DNA of 64,000 nt, taken from contig NZ_RCHJ01000004.1 in NCBI RefSeq assembly GCF_004011805.1, forward strand, positions 496,001 through 560,000. The letters are read 5' to 3'. The notes under the pieces are model-generated. The model saw only the letters and a program-made list of their open reading frames with translations, searched no databases and was not told the DNA's origin. Made by a program: the position numbers and the translations under genes. Below are positions 36,452 through 45,712 of the stretch, piece by piece. Origin of the DNA: Piscinibacter defluvii (lineage in GTDB: Bacteria > Pseudomonadota > Gammaproteobacteria > Burkholderiales > Burkholderiaceae_C). The first letter of the stretch is position 1, and each line of letters begins with the position of its first letter.

Positions 36452-38041
36452 ATGAGCCAACTGATCCCGCCCCAGGTCGAGGCGACCGGCGCCGCCAAGG
36501 TCGAGATGCTGCACTTCAGCAAGCGCTTCGGCGCGCTGCAGGCGCTCGACGACGTGTCGCTCACCGTCGAGGCCGGCAGCTTCCATGCGCTGTTGGGCGA
36601 AAACGGCGCCGGCAAGTCCACGCTCGTCAAGTCGCTGATCGGCTTCTACCGCGCCGACAGCGGCACCGTGATGGTCGACGGCCGCGAGCGCGAGATCGCG
36701 AGCCCGCGCGACGCCGCGGCACTCGGCCTCGGCATGATCTTCCAGCACTTCACGGTCGTGCCCGGCATGACGGTGGCCGAGAACCTGGCGCTGGCGCAGC
36801 GCGAACTCGGCGCGGTGATCGACTGGCGCGCCGAGCGGGCGAGCCTGGCGGAATTCATGAAGGCCGCGCCCTTCCCGCTGGCGCTCGATGCGCGCGTGGC
36901 CGAACTCGCGGCCGGCGAGAAGCAGAAGCTCGAGATCCTGAAGGCCTTGTACGCGAAGCGGCGCTTCCTGGTGCTGGACGAACCGACCTCGGTGCTCACC
37001 CCGCAGGAGGCCGACGAGGTGCTCGGCCGCGTGCGGCAGATGTGCCGCGAGGGCCAGCTGAGCGTGCTGATCATCACCCACAAGTTCCGCGAGGTGTTCG
37101 GCTTCTGCGACGAGGTGACGGTGCTGCGGCGCGGCCAGCGCACCGGCGGCACCGCGGTGCAGCTGACCACGCGCGACGAGCTGGCCGGCTGGATGATGGG
37201 CGTGGCCACCGACGCGGCGGCCATTCCCGCCTCCGCGCCCGCACCGGCGCGCACCGTGCCGGCCGTGGCGGCCGGCACGGCGCCGCGGCTGGCGGTGGAG
37301 CAGCTCGTCGTGCCCGGCGCCGAGGGCCGGCGCGCGATCGACGGCCTGAGCCTCGCGGTGCAGCCGGGCGAGATCCTCGGCGTGGCCGGTGTCTCGGGCA
37401 ACGGCCAGCGCGAGCTGGTGGCCGCCCTCACCGGCGCGCTGCCCTGGACGAGCGGCGAGGTGCGTGTCGACGGCCAGCCCTATCGCCCAGTGCGCGCCCA
37501 GATGCAGCGCTTCGGCGTGCGCAGCCTGCCGGAGGAGCCGCTGGCCAACGCCTGCGTCGGCAAGCTGGCGGTGGCCGAGAACCTGGCGCTGCGCAACTTC
37601 GACCGCCGCCCGCTGGCCCGCGGGCCGTGGCTCTCGCGCGCCGCGATGCACCGCCAGGCGCTGGCGCAGATCGAGGCCTACCGCGTCAAGACGCCTGGGC
37701 CGGACGCCCCGATCGAGACGCTCTCCGGCGGCAACGTGCAGCGTGCGGTGCTGGCGCGTGAACTCGCGGAAAGCCCGCGACTGCTGATCGTCGCCAACCC
37801 CTGCTTCGGGCTCGACTTCCAGGCCACCGCCGAGATCCACGCGCGGCTGCGCGCCGCGCGCGACGGCGGCGCCGGCGTGCTGCTGGTCAGCGAGGACCTG
37901 GACGAGCTGCTCGCGCTCGCCTCGCGGCTGGTGGTGCTGTCGCACGGCCACGTGGCGCTCGAATGCCCGACCGCGAATGCCGACATCGGCGCGATCGGCC
38001 GTGCGATGGCAGGTGACACCGCCCATGCCGAGGCCGCATGA
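36452..38041 (+). CDS. ABC transporter ATP-binding protein with two nucleotide-binding domains
   Basis: A 529-residue ATPase. The first domain has Walker [10 protein letters not shown], a Q-loop (FQHF) and Walker [12 protein letters not shown]. The second has a degenerate Walker A ([10 protein letters not shown]) and [17 protein letters not shown] as signature. This asymmetric double ATPase is typical of nucleoside/BMP importers and completes the set with the binding protein at 32565 and permeases at 33721 and 34820. It lies between the two isochorismatase-like hydrolase genes and overlaps the second by 4 bases. Confidence 0.9.
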   Translation: MSQLIPPQVEATGAAKVEMLHFSKRFGALQALDDVSLTVEAGSFHALLGENGAGKSTLVKSLIGFYRADSGTVMVDGREREIASPRDAAALGLGMIFQHFTVVPGMTVAENLALAQRELGAVIDWRAERASLAEFMKAAPFPLALDARVAELAAGEKQKLEILKALYAKRRFLVLDEPTSVLTPQEADEVLGRVRQMCREGQLSVLIITHKFREVFGFCDEVTVLRRGQRTGGTAVQLTTRDELAGWMMGVATDAAAIPASAPAPARTVPAVAAGTAPRLAVEQLVVPGAEGRRAIDGLSLAVQPGEILGVAGVSGNGQRELVAALTGALPWTSGEVRVDGQPYRPVRAQMQRFGVRSLPEEPLANACVGKLAVAENLALRNFDRRPLARGPWLSRAAMHRQALAQIEAYRVKTPGPDAPIETLSGGNVQRAVLARELAESPRLLIVANPCFGLDFQATAEIHARLRAARDGGAGVLLVSEDLDELLALASRLVVLSHGHVALECPTANADIGAIGRAMAGDTAHAEAA

Positions 38042-38700
38042 AGACGATCGCCGCCCGCCCCTACGAGTACACCTTCGACCCGGCCCACACCGCGGTCGTG
38101 ATGATCGACATGCAGCGCGACTTCCTCGAGCCCGGCGGCTTCGGCGCGATGCTGGGCAACGACGTCTCGCAGCTCGCCGGCATCGTGCCCGCGTGCGCGC
38201 GGCTGCTCGCCCTGGCCCGCGCGCAGGGCATGACGGTGATCCACACCCAGGAGGCGCACGACCCGCAGCTGGCCGACTGCCCGCCCGCCAAGCGCGCGCG
38301 CGGCCGGCTCGAGTGCGGCATCGGCGACCGCGGGCCGCTCGGCCGCGTGCTGGTCGAGGGCGAGCCGGGCGCCTGGTTCGTGAGCGAGCTGCTGCCACAG
38401 CCGGGTGACATCGTGCTGCGCAAGCCCGGCAAGGGCGCCTTCCACGCCACCGGGCTCGACGCCATCCTGCACGGCCGCGGCATCACCCACCTGCTGATCG
38501 GCGGCGTCACCACCGAGGTCTGCGTGCAGACCACCATGCGCGAGGCCAACGACCGCGGCTACGACTGCCTGCTCGTCACCGACTGCACGGCGAGCTACTT
38601 CCCCGCGTTCCACGCCGCGGTGGTGGAGATGGTGGTGGCGCAGGGCGGCATCGTCGGCTGGGCCGCGCCGCTCGCGGCGGTCGAGGCGGCCTTCGCATGA
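38038..38700 (+). CDS. Second isochorismatase-like cysteine hydrolase (candidate triuret hydrolase)
   Basis: This 220-residue protein is related to BiuH: Asp24 (VMIDMQRDF), Lys129 ([12 protein letters not shown]) and Cys162 ([15 protein letters not shown]), with the same 33-residue Lys-Cys spacing. It lacks the BiuH-specific blocks around the substrate, so it probably acts on a different amide. Triuret hydrolase, a family member that yields carboxybiuret, is an attractive candidate, as AtzE would use that product and BiuH the spontaneous decarboxylation product. Other amides such as ureidoacrylate cannot be excluded. It overlaps both neighbours by 4 bases. Confidence 0.72.
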   Translation: MKTIAARPYEYTFDPAHTAVVMIDMQRDFLEPGGFGAMLGNDVSQLAGIVPACARLLALARAQGMTVIHTQEAHDPQLADCPPAKRARGRLECGIGDRGPLGRVLVEGEPGAWFVSELLPQPGDIVLRKPGKGAFHATGLDAILHGRGITHLLIGGVTTEVCVQTTMREANDRGYDCLLVTDCTASYFPAFHAAVVEMVVAQGGIVGWAAPLAAVEAAFA

Positions 38701-39713
38701 TGCTCAAGGTCGCGGCCCGGCGCCTGCTCGGCGCGCTGCCCAACCTGGCCGGCGTGGTGGTGATCACCTTCCTGCTCACCCGCGCGCTGCCCGGCGACCC
38801 GGCGGCCTTCTTCGCCGGCGGCGCGGCGACGCCCGAGGCGATCGAGCAGGTGCGTGTGCAGCTCGGGCTGGACAAGCCGCTGCCCGAGCAGTTCTTCCGC
38901 TACATCGCCGACCTGGCGCGCGGCGAGCTCGGCACGTCCCTCACCACCGGGCAGCCCGTGCTGCAGGAGCTGCTGACGCGCCTGCCGGCCTCGCTCGAGA
39001 TGGTGCTGCTCGCGCTCGCGCTGGCCTGCGCGGTGGCGCTGCCGCTGGGCGTGCTCGCGGCCACGCGCCCGGGCTCGTGGATCGACCAGCTGTGCCGGCT
39101 CGTCACCACCGCCGGCGTCTCGCTGCCGACCTTCTTCACCGGGCTGGTGCTGGCCTACGTCTTCTACTTCCTGCTCGGCTGGGCGCCGTCGCCGCTCGGG
39201 CGGCTCGACCCGATGTGGTCGCCCCCGCCCACCGTCACCGGGCTGTACCTGGTGGACGCGGCGCTGGCGGGCGACGCGGCGCTGTGGTGGGCCTGCTTCC
39301 GGCAGCTGATCCTGCCCACCGTGACGATGGCGATCTTCGTGCTCGCGCCGATCGCGCGCATGACCCGCGCCTCGATGCTCGCGGTGCTGGGCAGCGACTT
39401 CGTGCGCACCGCCCGCGCCGCCGGGCTGGCGCCGCGCACCGTGCTCGTCACCTACGCGCTGCGCAACGCGCTGCTGCCGGTGGTGACGACGCTGGGCATG
39501 GTGTTCGGCTTCATGCTCGGCTCGAGCGTGGTGATCGAGAAGGTGTTCGGCTGGCCGGGCGTGGGCAGCTACGCGATCGACGCGCTGACGGCCAGCGACT
39601 ACGCGCCGATCCAGGGCTTCGTGCTGGCGATGGGCGTGCTGTTCGTGCTGCTGAACCTGGCGATCGACCTGCTCTACACGCTGATCGACCCGCGTGTGAG
39701 CCTGGAGGGCTGA
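38697..39713 (+). CDS. Dipeptide-type ABC transporter permease (DppB-like)
   Basis: A 338-residue permease with six helices. The N-terminal [15 protein letters not shown] and the EAA-loop [29 protein letters not shown] are typical of DppB/OppB proteins. It should work with the next gene product, the two ATPases at 40559 and 41574 and the binding protein at 28943. Two ATGs stand in tandem (38697 and 38700). The first overlaps the hydrolase stop by 4 bases. Confidence 0.92.
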   Translation: MMLKVAARRLLGALPNLAGVVVITFLLTRALPGDPAAFFAGGAATPEAIEQVRVQLGLDKPLPEQFFRYIADLARGELGTSLTTGQPVLQELLTRLPASLEMVLLALALACAVALPLGVLAATRPGSWIDQLCRLVTTAGVSLPTFFTGLVLAYVFYFLLGWAPSPLGRLDPMWSPPPTVTGLYLVDAALAGDAALWWACFRQLILPTVTMAIFVLAPIARMTRASMLAVLGSDFVRTARAAGLAPRTVLVTYALRNALLPVVTTLGMVFGFMLGSSVVIEKVFGWPGVGSYAIDALTASDYAPIQGFVLAMGVLFVLLNLAIDLLYTLIDPRVSLEG

Positions 39714-39716
39714 GCC

Positions 39717-40562
39717 GTGCAGGAGACCTTGAAGCACATCCGCCACGTGCTCTCCGAGAACCCGGTGACGCTGCTCGCCGCGGCGCTGTTCGCCTTCTTC
39801 GTGCTGATCGCCTGCGTCGGCCCGGCGCTCGCGCCCTACGACCCGCTGGCCAGCGACGCCGCCGCGGCGCTGCAGCCGCCCTCGGCCGCGCACTGGTTCG
39901 GCACCGATGCGCTCGGGCGCGACATCCTCTCGCGCACGCTGGTCGCAACAAGGCTGGACCTCGGCATCGCAGTGGCCGCGGTGGCGCTCTCGTTCGCGCT
40001 GGGCATCACGCTCGGGCTGGCGGCCGGCTTCTTCGGCGGCTGGTGGGACACGATCATCACGCGCGGCGCCGACACCATCATGGCCTTCCCGCTCTTCGTG
40101 CTGGCGATGGGCATCGTCGCGGCACTCGGCAACACGGTGGGCAACATCGTGCTGGCCACGGCCATCATCAACCTGCCCTTCTACATCCGCGTCGCGCGCG
40201 CCGAGGCCAACGTGCGGCGCGGCGCCGGCTTCATCGAGGCGGCACGCCTGGCCGGCAACGGCGACGCGCGCATCCTGGCCGTGCACCTGTTCCCCAACAT
40301 CCTGCCGCCGGCGATGGTGCAGGTCAGCCTGAACATGGGCTGGGCGATCCTGAACGCGGCGGGCCTCTCCTTCATCGGCCTGGGCGTGCGTCCGCCCACG
40401 CCCGAGTGGGGCATCCTGGTCGCCGAGGGCGCGCAGTTCATCGTCTCGGGCGAGTGGTGGGTCAGCTTCTTCCCCGGCGCGGTGCTGATGCTCGCCGTGT
40501 TCACCTTCAACCTGCTCGGCGACGCGCTGCGCGACATCTTCGATCCGAGGAGAAGGACGTGA
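39717..40562 (+). CDS. Dipeptide-type ABC transporter permease (DppC-like)
   Basis: A 281-residue permease starting with GTG at 39717. HWFGTDALGRDILSRTLVATRLDL is the conserved DppC/OppC N-terminal feature, and the EAA loop is EAARLAGNGDARILAVHLFPNIL. About six helices are seen. It forms the membrane heterodimer with the DppB-like protein and overlaps the ATPase gene by 4 bases. Confidence 0.92.
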   Translation: MQETLKHIRHVLSENPVTLLAAALFAFFVLIACVGPALAPYDPLASDAAAALQPPSAAHWFGTDALGRDILSRTLVATRLDLGIAVAAVALSFALGITLGLAAGFFGGWWDTIITRGADTIMAFPLFVLAMGIVAALGNTVGNIVLATAIINLPFYIRVARAEANVRRGAGFIEAARLAGNGDARILAVHLFPNILPPAMVQVSLNMGWAILNAAGLSFIGLGVRPPTPEWGILVAEGAQFIVSGEWWVSFFPGAVLMLAVFTFNLLGDALRDIFDPRRRT

Positions 40563-41581
40563 GCGCCTTGCTGGAGGTGACCGGCTTCGGCCTCGAGTTC
40601 CGCACCCGCAGCGGCACGGTGCGGGCGCTCGAAGGCATCGACCTGCAGATCCGCAAGGGCGAGATCGTCGGCCTGGTGGGCGAGAGCGGCTCGGGCAAGT
40701 CGGTGCTGAGCTACGCGCTGCTGGGCATCTCCGACCGCGCCGCGCGGGTCACCGGCGGCAGCGCGCTGTTCGCCGGCATGGACCTGCTCGGGCTCGACGA
40801 GGCCGCGCTGGCCGACCTGCGCGGCCGCGAGATCTCGATGATCTTCCAGAGCCCGCGCACCGCGCTGAACCCGATCCGCACGATCGGCCGGCAGATCGAG
40901 GACGTGCTGCGCCGCCACGCCGTGGCGCGCGGCGCCGACCTCGGCCGCAGCCTGCGCGAACGCGCCGTGCAGGCGCTGCGCGAGGTGGCGATCGCCGACC
41001 CCGAGCGGCGCCACGGCGCCTACCCGTTCGAGCTGTCCGGCGGCATGTGCCAGCGCGTGCTGATCGCGCTGGCGCTGGCCTGCCGGCCGAGCCTGCTGAT
41101 CGCCGACGAGCCGACCACCGGGCTGGACGTCACCACGCAGGCGGCGGTGATGGACCTGATCACCACGCTCGCGCACGAGCGCCAGATGGCCACGCTCTTC
41201 ATCACCCACGACCTCGCGCTGGCCGCGGACCATTGCGACCGCATCGTCGTGATGCATGCCGGCCACGCGGTGGAGGCCGCGCCCTCGCGTGCGCTGTTCG
41301 AGGCGCCGCGCCACCCCTACACCGCGCGGCTGCTCAGCTCCACACCCGACGAGCGCACCCGCAGCGCGCAAGGCCTGCAGCCGGTGCCCGGCAACCTGCC
41401 CGACCTGCGCCGCACCGACCTGCCGGGCTGCCGCTTCGCCGAGCGCTGCGAACGCGCCGTCGCACGCTGCCGCGCCGAGCGCCCGGCGCTCGAGCCCGGC
41501 GCCGAACACGCGGTGGCCTGCTGGCACCCACTCGACGAGCCCGCGCCGCAGCCCGCCGCCCCGGAGGCCGCCCATGCCTGA
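40559..41581 (+). CDS. Dipeptide-type ABC transporter ATP-binding protein (DppD-like)
   Basis: A 340-residue ATPase starting with GTG in the overlap with the permease stop, after an AGGAGAAGGA ribosome site. Walker A GESGSGKSV, the signature LSGGMCQRV, and Walker B LLIADEPTTGLD are complete. The C-terminal oligopeptide-transporter domain contains the cysteine cluster GCRFAERCERAVARC. It would power uptake together with the DppF-like protein. Confidence 0.92.
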   Translation: MSALLEVTGFGLEFRTRSGTVRALEGIDLQIRKGEIVGLVGESGSGKSVLSYALLGISDRAARVTGGSALFAGMDLLGLDEAALADLRGREISMIFQSPRTALNPIRTIGRQIEDVLRRHAVARGADLGRSLRERAVQALREVAIADPERRHGAYPFELSGGMCQRVLIALALACRPSLLIADEPTTGLDVTTQAAVMDLITTLAHERQMATLFITHDLALAADHCDRIVVMHAGHAVEAAPSRALFEAPRHPYTARLLSSTPDERTRSAQGLQPVPGNLPDLRRTDLPGCRFAERCERAVARCRAERPALEPGAEHAVACWHPLDEPAPQPAAPEAAHA

Positions 41582-42530
41582 GGCCGCGCCGCTGCTGCAG
41601 CTCGAGCGGGTGCACCGGCGCTTCGCGGTGGCCGGCGGGCGGCAGCTGCATGCCGTCGACGACCTGAGCTTCTCGATCGCGCCGGGCGAGAGCCTCGGCC
41701 TGGTGGGTGAATCCGGCTGCGGCAAGAGCACGCTGGTGCGCCTGATCGCGCGCCTGCTCGACACCAGCGACGGCCGCATCGTGTTCGACGGCGAGGACCT
41801 GGCCGCGCTGCCGGCCCGCCGCTTCGCGACGGCGGCGCAGCGGCGCGAGATCCAGATGGTGTTCCAGGACCCGACCGACAGCCTGAACCCGCGCTTCACC
41901 GCCCGCGAGGCGATCCGCGAGCCGCTCACGCTGCTGGCGAAGATGCCCCGCGCCGCGGCGGACGCGCGGGTCGACGAGGTGGCCGGGCAGGTCGGCCTGC
42001 CGGCCGCGCTCCTGTCGCGCTTCCCGCACCAGCTCTCGGGCGGGCAGAAGGCACGCGTGGGCATCGCACGCGCGCTGGCGGTCAAGCCGCGCCTGCTGAT
42101 CCTCGACGAGCCGACCGCGGCGCTGGACGTCTCGGTGCAGGCCGTGGTGCTGCAGCTGCTCGAGCGGCTGCGCGAGGAGCTGGGCCTGGCGCTGCTGTTC
42201 GTCTCGCACGACCTGAACGTGGTGCGGCTGCTGACCGACCGGGTGGCCGTGATGTACCTCGGCAAGCTGGTCGAGATCGGCCCCTCGGAGCAGGTGTTCC
42301 GCGCGCCGCGCCACCCCTACACCCAGTCGCTGGTGTCGGCCATCCCGGGGCAGGGGCCGCGCATCCGTCTCGCGGGCGAGGTGGGCAGCCCGATCGACCC
42401 GCCGCCGCAGCTGTGCCGCTTCCACGGCCGCTGTCCGCGCGGCGAGGACCGCTGCGCGCGCGAGGCCCCGGCGCTGCGGCCGGTGGGCGCCGCGCTGGTG
42501 GCCTGCCACTTTGCCGACCCCACGACATAG
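41574..42530 (+). CDS. Dipeptide-type ABC transporter ATP-binding protein (DppF-like)
   Basis: A 318-residue ATPase with Walker A GESGCGKST, the signature LSGGQKARVGIARALA, Walker B LLILDEPTAALD and the C-terminal oligopeptide domain cysteines (LCRFHGRCPRGEDRC). It overlaps the DppD-like gene by 8 bases and is the last transporter gene; the GntR regulator follows after 10 bases. Together with DppB, C, D and the distant binding protein it makes a complete second importer of the operon. Confidence 0.92.
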   Translation: MPEAAPLLQLERVHRRFAVAGGRQLHAVDDLSFSIAPGESLGLVGESGCGKSTLVRLIARLLDTSDGRIVFDGEDLAALPARRFATAAQRREIQMVFQDPTDSLNPRFTAREAIREPLTLLAKMPRAAADARVDEVAGQVGLPAALLSRFPHQLSGGQKARVGIARALAVKPRLLILDEPTAALDVSVQAVVLQLLERLREELGLALLFVSHDLNVVRLLTDRVAVMYLGKLVEIGPSEQVFRAPRHPYTQSLVSAIPGQGPRIRLAGEVGSPIDPPPQLCRFHGRCPRGEDRCAREAPALRPVGAALVACHFADPTT

Positions 42531-42540
42531 ACTGCCGAGC

Positions 42541-43251
42541 ATGCCCCTGCGCAGCGTCGCCAGCCCCGCTCCCGAATCGACCCGCGCCAACCTGGCCGAG
42601 CAGGCCTATGCGCAGCTCAAGGAGATGATCCACGACTTCGCGCTGCTGCCGGGCGACCGCTTCTCCGAATCCGAGATGGGCGCGCGCCTCGGGGTCAGCC
42701 GCACGCCGGTGCGGGAAGCGCTGTTCCGGCTGCGCAACGAGGGTTTCCTGGAGGTCGAGAGCAAGAGCGGCTGGCACGTGCGGCCGATCGACTTCGACCG
42801 GCTCGACCAGCTCTACGACCTGCGCGTGCTGCTCGAGCTGGCCAGCGTGGCGCGGCTGTGCGCGCGCAGCAGCGACCCGCCGGAGCTCGAGGCCTTGAAG
42901 GCGGCCTGGCTGGTACCGGCCGGCGAACGCCTGGCCGACATGCGCGAGGTCGGCGCGCTCGACGAGCTGTTCCACGCGACGCTGGTGCGCGCCGCCGGCA
43001 ACGCCGAGATCGCCAAGGTGCACTGGGACGTGACCGAGCGCATCCGCATCGTGCGCCGGCTCGACTTCACGCGCGAGGACCGCATCGACGCCACCTACGT
43101 CGAACACGCCAAGATCCTGCGCGCCATCCTGCAGCGCAAGCTCGACCAGGCCCAGCTGCTGCTGAAGAGCCACATCGAGCAGAGCAAGGCCGAGGTGCGC
43201 AAGATCACGCTGGGCACGCTGCACGAGGCGCGCTTGCGCTTGCGCGGCTGA
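42541..43251 (+). CDS. GntR-family transcriptional regulator (FCD subfamily)
   Basis: This 236-residue regulator has an N-terminal winged helix (LAEQAYAQLKEMIHDFALLPGDRFSESEMGARLGVSRTPVREAL) and an all-helical FCD ligand domain with metal-binding candidates Asp and His in ALDELFHATLVRA and later His residues in YVEHAKIL. It is the last gene of the amide-degradation operon and probably represses the operon through the palindrome at 27118-27141. A degradation intermediate is the likely inducer. No copy of the palindrome is seen in front of its own gene. Confidence 0.88.
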   Translation: MPLRSVASPAPESTRANLAEQAYAQLKEMIHDFALLPGDRFSESEMGARLGVSRTPVREALFRLRNEGFLEVESKSGWHVRPIDFDRLDQLYDLRVLLELASVARLCARSSDPPELEALKAAWLVPAGERLADMREVGALDELFHATLVRAAGNAEIAKVHWDVTERIRIVRRLDFTREDRIDATYVEHAKILRAILQRKLDQAQLLLKSHIEQSKAEVRKITLGTLHEARLRLRG

Positions 43252-43284
43252 GCCCGCACAGCCTGGTGCCCGGCCGCGCGCTTC

Positions 43285-43299
43285 GATAATCGTGCGATG
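43285..43299 (+). promoter_or_regulatory. Minus-10-like element 6 bases before the diguanylate cyclase ATG
   Basis: GATAATCGTGCGATG differs at one base from the string in front of prfC (23283-23297) and again leaves 6 bases between the box and the ATG. It marks a possible leaderless start and a transcription break after the GntR gene. Confidence 0.5.
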
Positions 43300-45102
43300 G
43301 CCGCCGCACCCGCACCTTCCGCCCCCCTGCGCCGCGCCCGCCAGGCCTGGAACCTGCTGCACGTGGACTCGGGCCGGGCCCTGGCGCAGGCCGAGCAGGC
43401 GATCGCGGCGGCCCGCGCCGCGCAGGACGGGCCGGCCGAGGCCTGGGCCCGGCTGACCCGCGGCTTCCACCGTCTCTACTACGCCACCGTGCCCGAGGCC
43501 GCGGCCGAGCTGGAGCGGGCGCTGCGCCTGTTCCGGCGCTGCGGCGACCGCGCCGGCGCGGTGCTCGCGGAGGCCACCGCGGCGCGTGCGATGTGGCGCG
43601 CCGGGCGCGTCAACGATGCCCTGGCGCGTGTGCTGCCGCTGCGCGACGAAGGCGTGCGCGTGCTGCGCCACGACCAGCGCGGCGTGCTGCTGAACACCAT
43701 CGCCGGCTGTTACTCGGCGCAGGGCGATTCGGCCCAGGCCTTCGCCTACATGTACGAGGCGCTGCGCGACGCCGGGCCGTCGCGCGGGCGCGGCTTCGAC
43801 ACCGTGCTCCACTGCAACATCGCACACGAGCTGATGCAGATCGGCGACTGCGCGCAGGCGCTGCGCCATGTCGATGCCGGCCTGGCGCGCTGCAGCGCGC
43901 TGAACAACGCGCGCCTGCGCAGCGTGCTGTGGATCAACCGCATCGCCTGCCTGACCGAGCTCGGCCGCGCCGAGGAGGGCATGGTCGACGTGGCGGCGGT
44001 GCTGGCGCTGCCGGCCGATGCGAGCGGGCGCGGGCCGACCGCCGCGGGCTTCGAGACGCTCGCACTGGCCGCGCTGCACGCCGGCCGACTGGCGCTGGGG
44101 GCCGAGCTGGTGGCGCGTGCCCAGGCGCATGGCCCGGCCGAGCTGCCCGACGACCAGCTCGAGCTCGGCTGCGCCGGCGCGCTGCTGGCGCTGCGGCGCG
44201 GCGACCCGGCCGGCGCCGTGACCCGCCTGCAGGCCCTGCACGCGCTGGCCGCGCGCGACGACGTGGAGGGGCTGAGCCTGCGCCTGCGGGTGCAGTACTT
44301 CGAGCTGCTCAGCCGAGCGCTGGAGGCCGCCGGCGACACCGCCGGCGCGCTGGCCGCGCTGCGCCGCTGGCAGGGCCTGCGCGAGGCCCAGTCGCGGCTC
44401 GCCTCGCAGGCCCGTTATGCGGCGGCCAACCTGCAGACCGAGCTGCTGAGCCTGCAGCACCGCCTCGACGAGAACGTCGCCACGCGCCGGCGCAGCGAGC
44501 GCGCGCGCGCCGAGCTGGCGGCCATCAACGAGCAGCTCTCGCACAAGGTGGCCGAGGTGCAGGCGCTGCAGGCGGCGCTGCGCCAGCAGGCCACGCAGGA
44601 CCCGCTGACCGGCCTGTTCAACCGCCGCCACCTGAACGACACCCTGCCGACGCTGTTCGCGCTCGCGCAGCGCGAGGGCCAGACGATGGCGCTGGCGATC
44701 CTCGACCTGGACCACTTCAAGCAGGTCAACGACCGTCACGGCCATGCCGCGGGCGACCGCCTGCTGGCCGCCTTCGGCGAGCTGCTGGCCGGGCAGACAC
44801 GCCGCAGCGACGTGGCCTGCCGCTACGGCGGCGAGGAGTTCTGCCTGCTGATGCCACGCACCGACGCGGCCGGCGCGCGGCGCAAGGTGGCGGCGCTGCT
44901 GCGGCGCTGGCGCTCGCAGCGCTTCGCGTTCGACGGCACGGCGGTGGAGGGCCTGAGCTTCTCGGCCGGCATCGCCGACACCGCGCTCGCGCCGGGCTCG
45001 CCGGACGCGCTGCTCAACGCCGCCGACACCCGGCTGCTGGCGGCCAAACGCGCCGGGCGGGGCCGGGTGGAGGTGGCGGCCGGCGCGCTCAGCCCGTCCT
45101 GA
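43297..45102 (+). CDS. Diguanylate cyclase with N-terminal TPR-like repeats
   Basis: This 601-residue cytoplasmic protein has a long Ala-rich helical region (residues 1-380) with TPR-like repeats, a coiled-coil linker around residues 395-430 (AELAAINEQLSHKVAEVQALQAAL) and a C-terminal GGDEF domain. The active-site motif is GGEEF at residues 511-515, so c-di-GMP synthesis should be possible. No transmembrane helix is present. The inhibitory RxxD site is not obvious. The signal sensed by the repeat region is unknown; it may respond to a protein partner. Confidence 0.9.
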   Translation: MAAAPAPSAPLRRARQAWNLLHVDSGRALAQAEQAIAAARAAQDGPAEAWARLTRGFHRLYYATVPEAAAELERALRLFRRCGDRAGAVLAEATAARAMWRAGRVNDALARVLPLRDEGVRVLRHDQRGVLLNTIAGCYSAQGDSAQAFAYMYEALRDAGPSRGRGFDTVLHCNIAHELMQIGDCAQALRHVDAGLARCSALNNARLRSVLWINRIACLTELGRAEEGMVDVAAVLALPADASGRGPTAAGFETLALAALHAGRLALGAELVARAQAHGPAELPDDQLELGCAGALLALRRGDPAGAVTRLQALHALAARDDVEGLSLRLRVQYFELLSRALEAAGDTAGALAALRRWQGLREAQSRLASQARYAAANLQTELLSLQHRLDENVATRRRSERARAELAAINEQLSHKVAEVQALQAALRQQATQDPLTGLFNRRHLNDTLPTLFALAQREGQTMALAILDLDHFKQVNDRHGHAAGDRLLAAFGELLAGQTRRSDVACRYGGEEFCLLMPRTDAAGARRKVAALLRRWRSQRFAFDGTAVEGLSFSAGIADTALAPGSPDALLNAADTRLLAAKRAGRGRVEVAAGALSPS

Positions 45103-45184
45103 CGGCCTCGCTGCCGTCAACACACGGACACGGAATCTGCGCCCGCCGGGTCTACAGTCGGCACTTCACCACCAGGAGGACCCC

Positions 45185-45694
45185 ATGGGCATCATGAGCT
45201 TCATCAAGGAGGCCGGTGAGAAGCTGTTCGGCCACAAGGAGGCCGAGACCGCCGCGGCGCAGGCGCAGGCCGCGCCGGACAACAGCGCGGCGCTGGCGGC
45301 GGCGCAGGCTGCCAACCAGAAGGCGGCCGACGCGATCGGCAAGTACATCGCCGCCAACGGCCTGACGGCCGACGCGCTGGACATCTCGTTCGACGGCGCG
45401 AGCAGCACCGTCACCGTGGCCGGGCAGGCCGCGGACCAGGCCACCAAGGAGAAGATCCTGCTGTGCTGCGGCAACGTGGCCGGCGTGGCCGGCGTCAACG
45501 ACCTGATGACCGTCGCCGCGCCGGCGGACGAGTCGAAGTGGCACACCGTGGTCAAGGGCGACACGCTGTCAGCGATCTCGAAGACGTACTACGGCAACGC
45601 CAACCAGTACATGAAGATCTTCGAGGCCAACAAGCCGATGCTCTCGCATCCGGACAAGATCTACCCGGGCCAGCTGCTGCGCATCCCGGCCTGA
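45185..45694 (+). CDS. BON and LysM domain protein (YgaU/Kbp-like)
   Basis: A 169-residue protein of the YgaU/Kbp type: N-terminal helical region, a BON domain at about residues 50-105 (GLTADALDISFDGASSTVTVAGQAAD), and a LysM domain from about 118 (KWHTVVKGDTLSAISKTYYGNANQYMKIFEANKPML). There is no signal peptide, as in the K+-binding Kbp of E. coli. The start has a strong AGGAGGA site 6 bases away. A TACAGT box at 45153-45158 could be its -10. Confidence 0.92.
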   Translation: MGIMSFIKEAGEKLFGHKEAETAAAQAQAAPDNSAALAAAQAANQKAADAIGKYIAANGLTADALDISFDGASSTVTVAGQAADQATKEKILLCCGNVAGVAGVNDLMTVAAPADESKWHTVVKGDTLSAISKTYYGNANQYMKIFEANKPMLSHPDKIYPGQLLRIPA

Positions 45695-45712
45695 GCCGGG
45701 CGCGCCTGCGCC

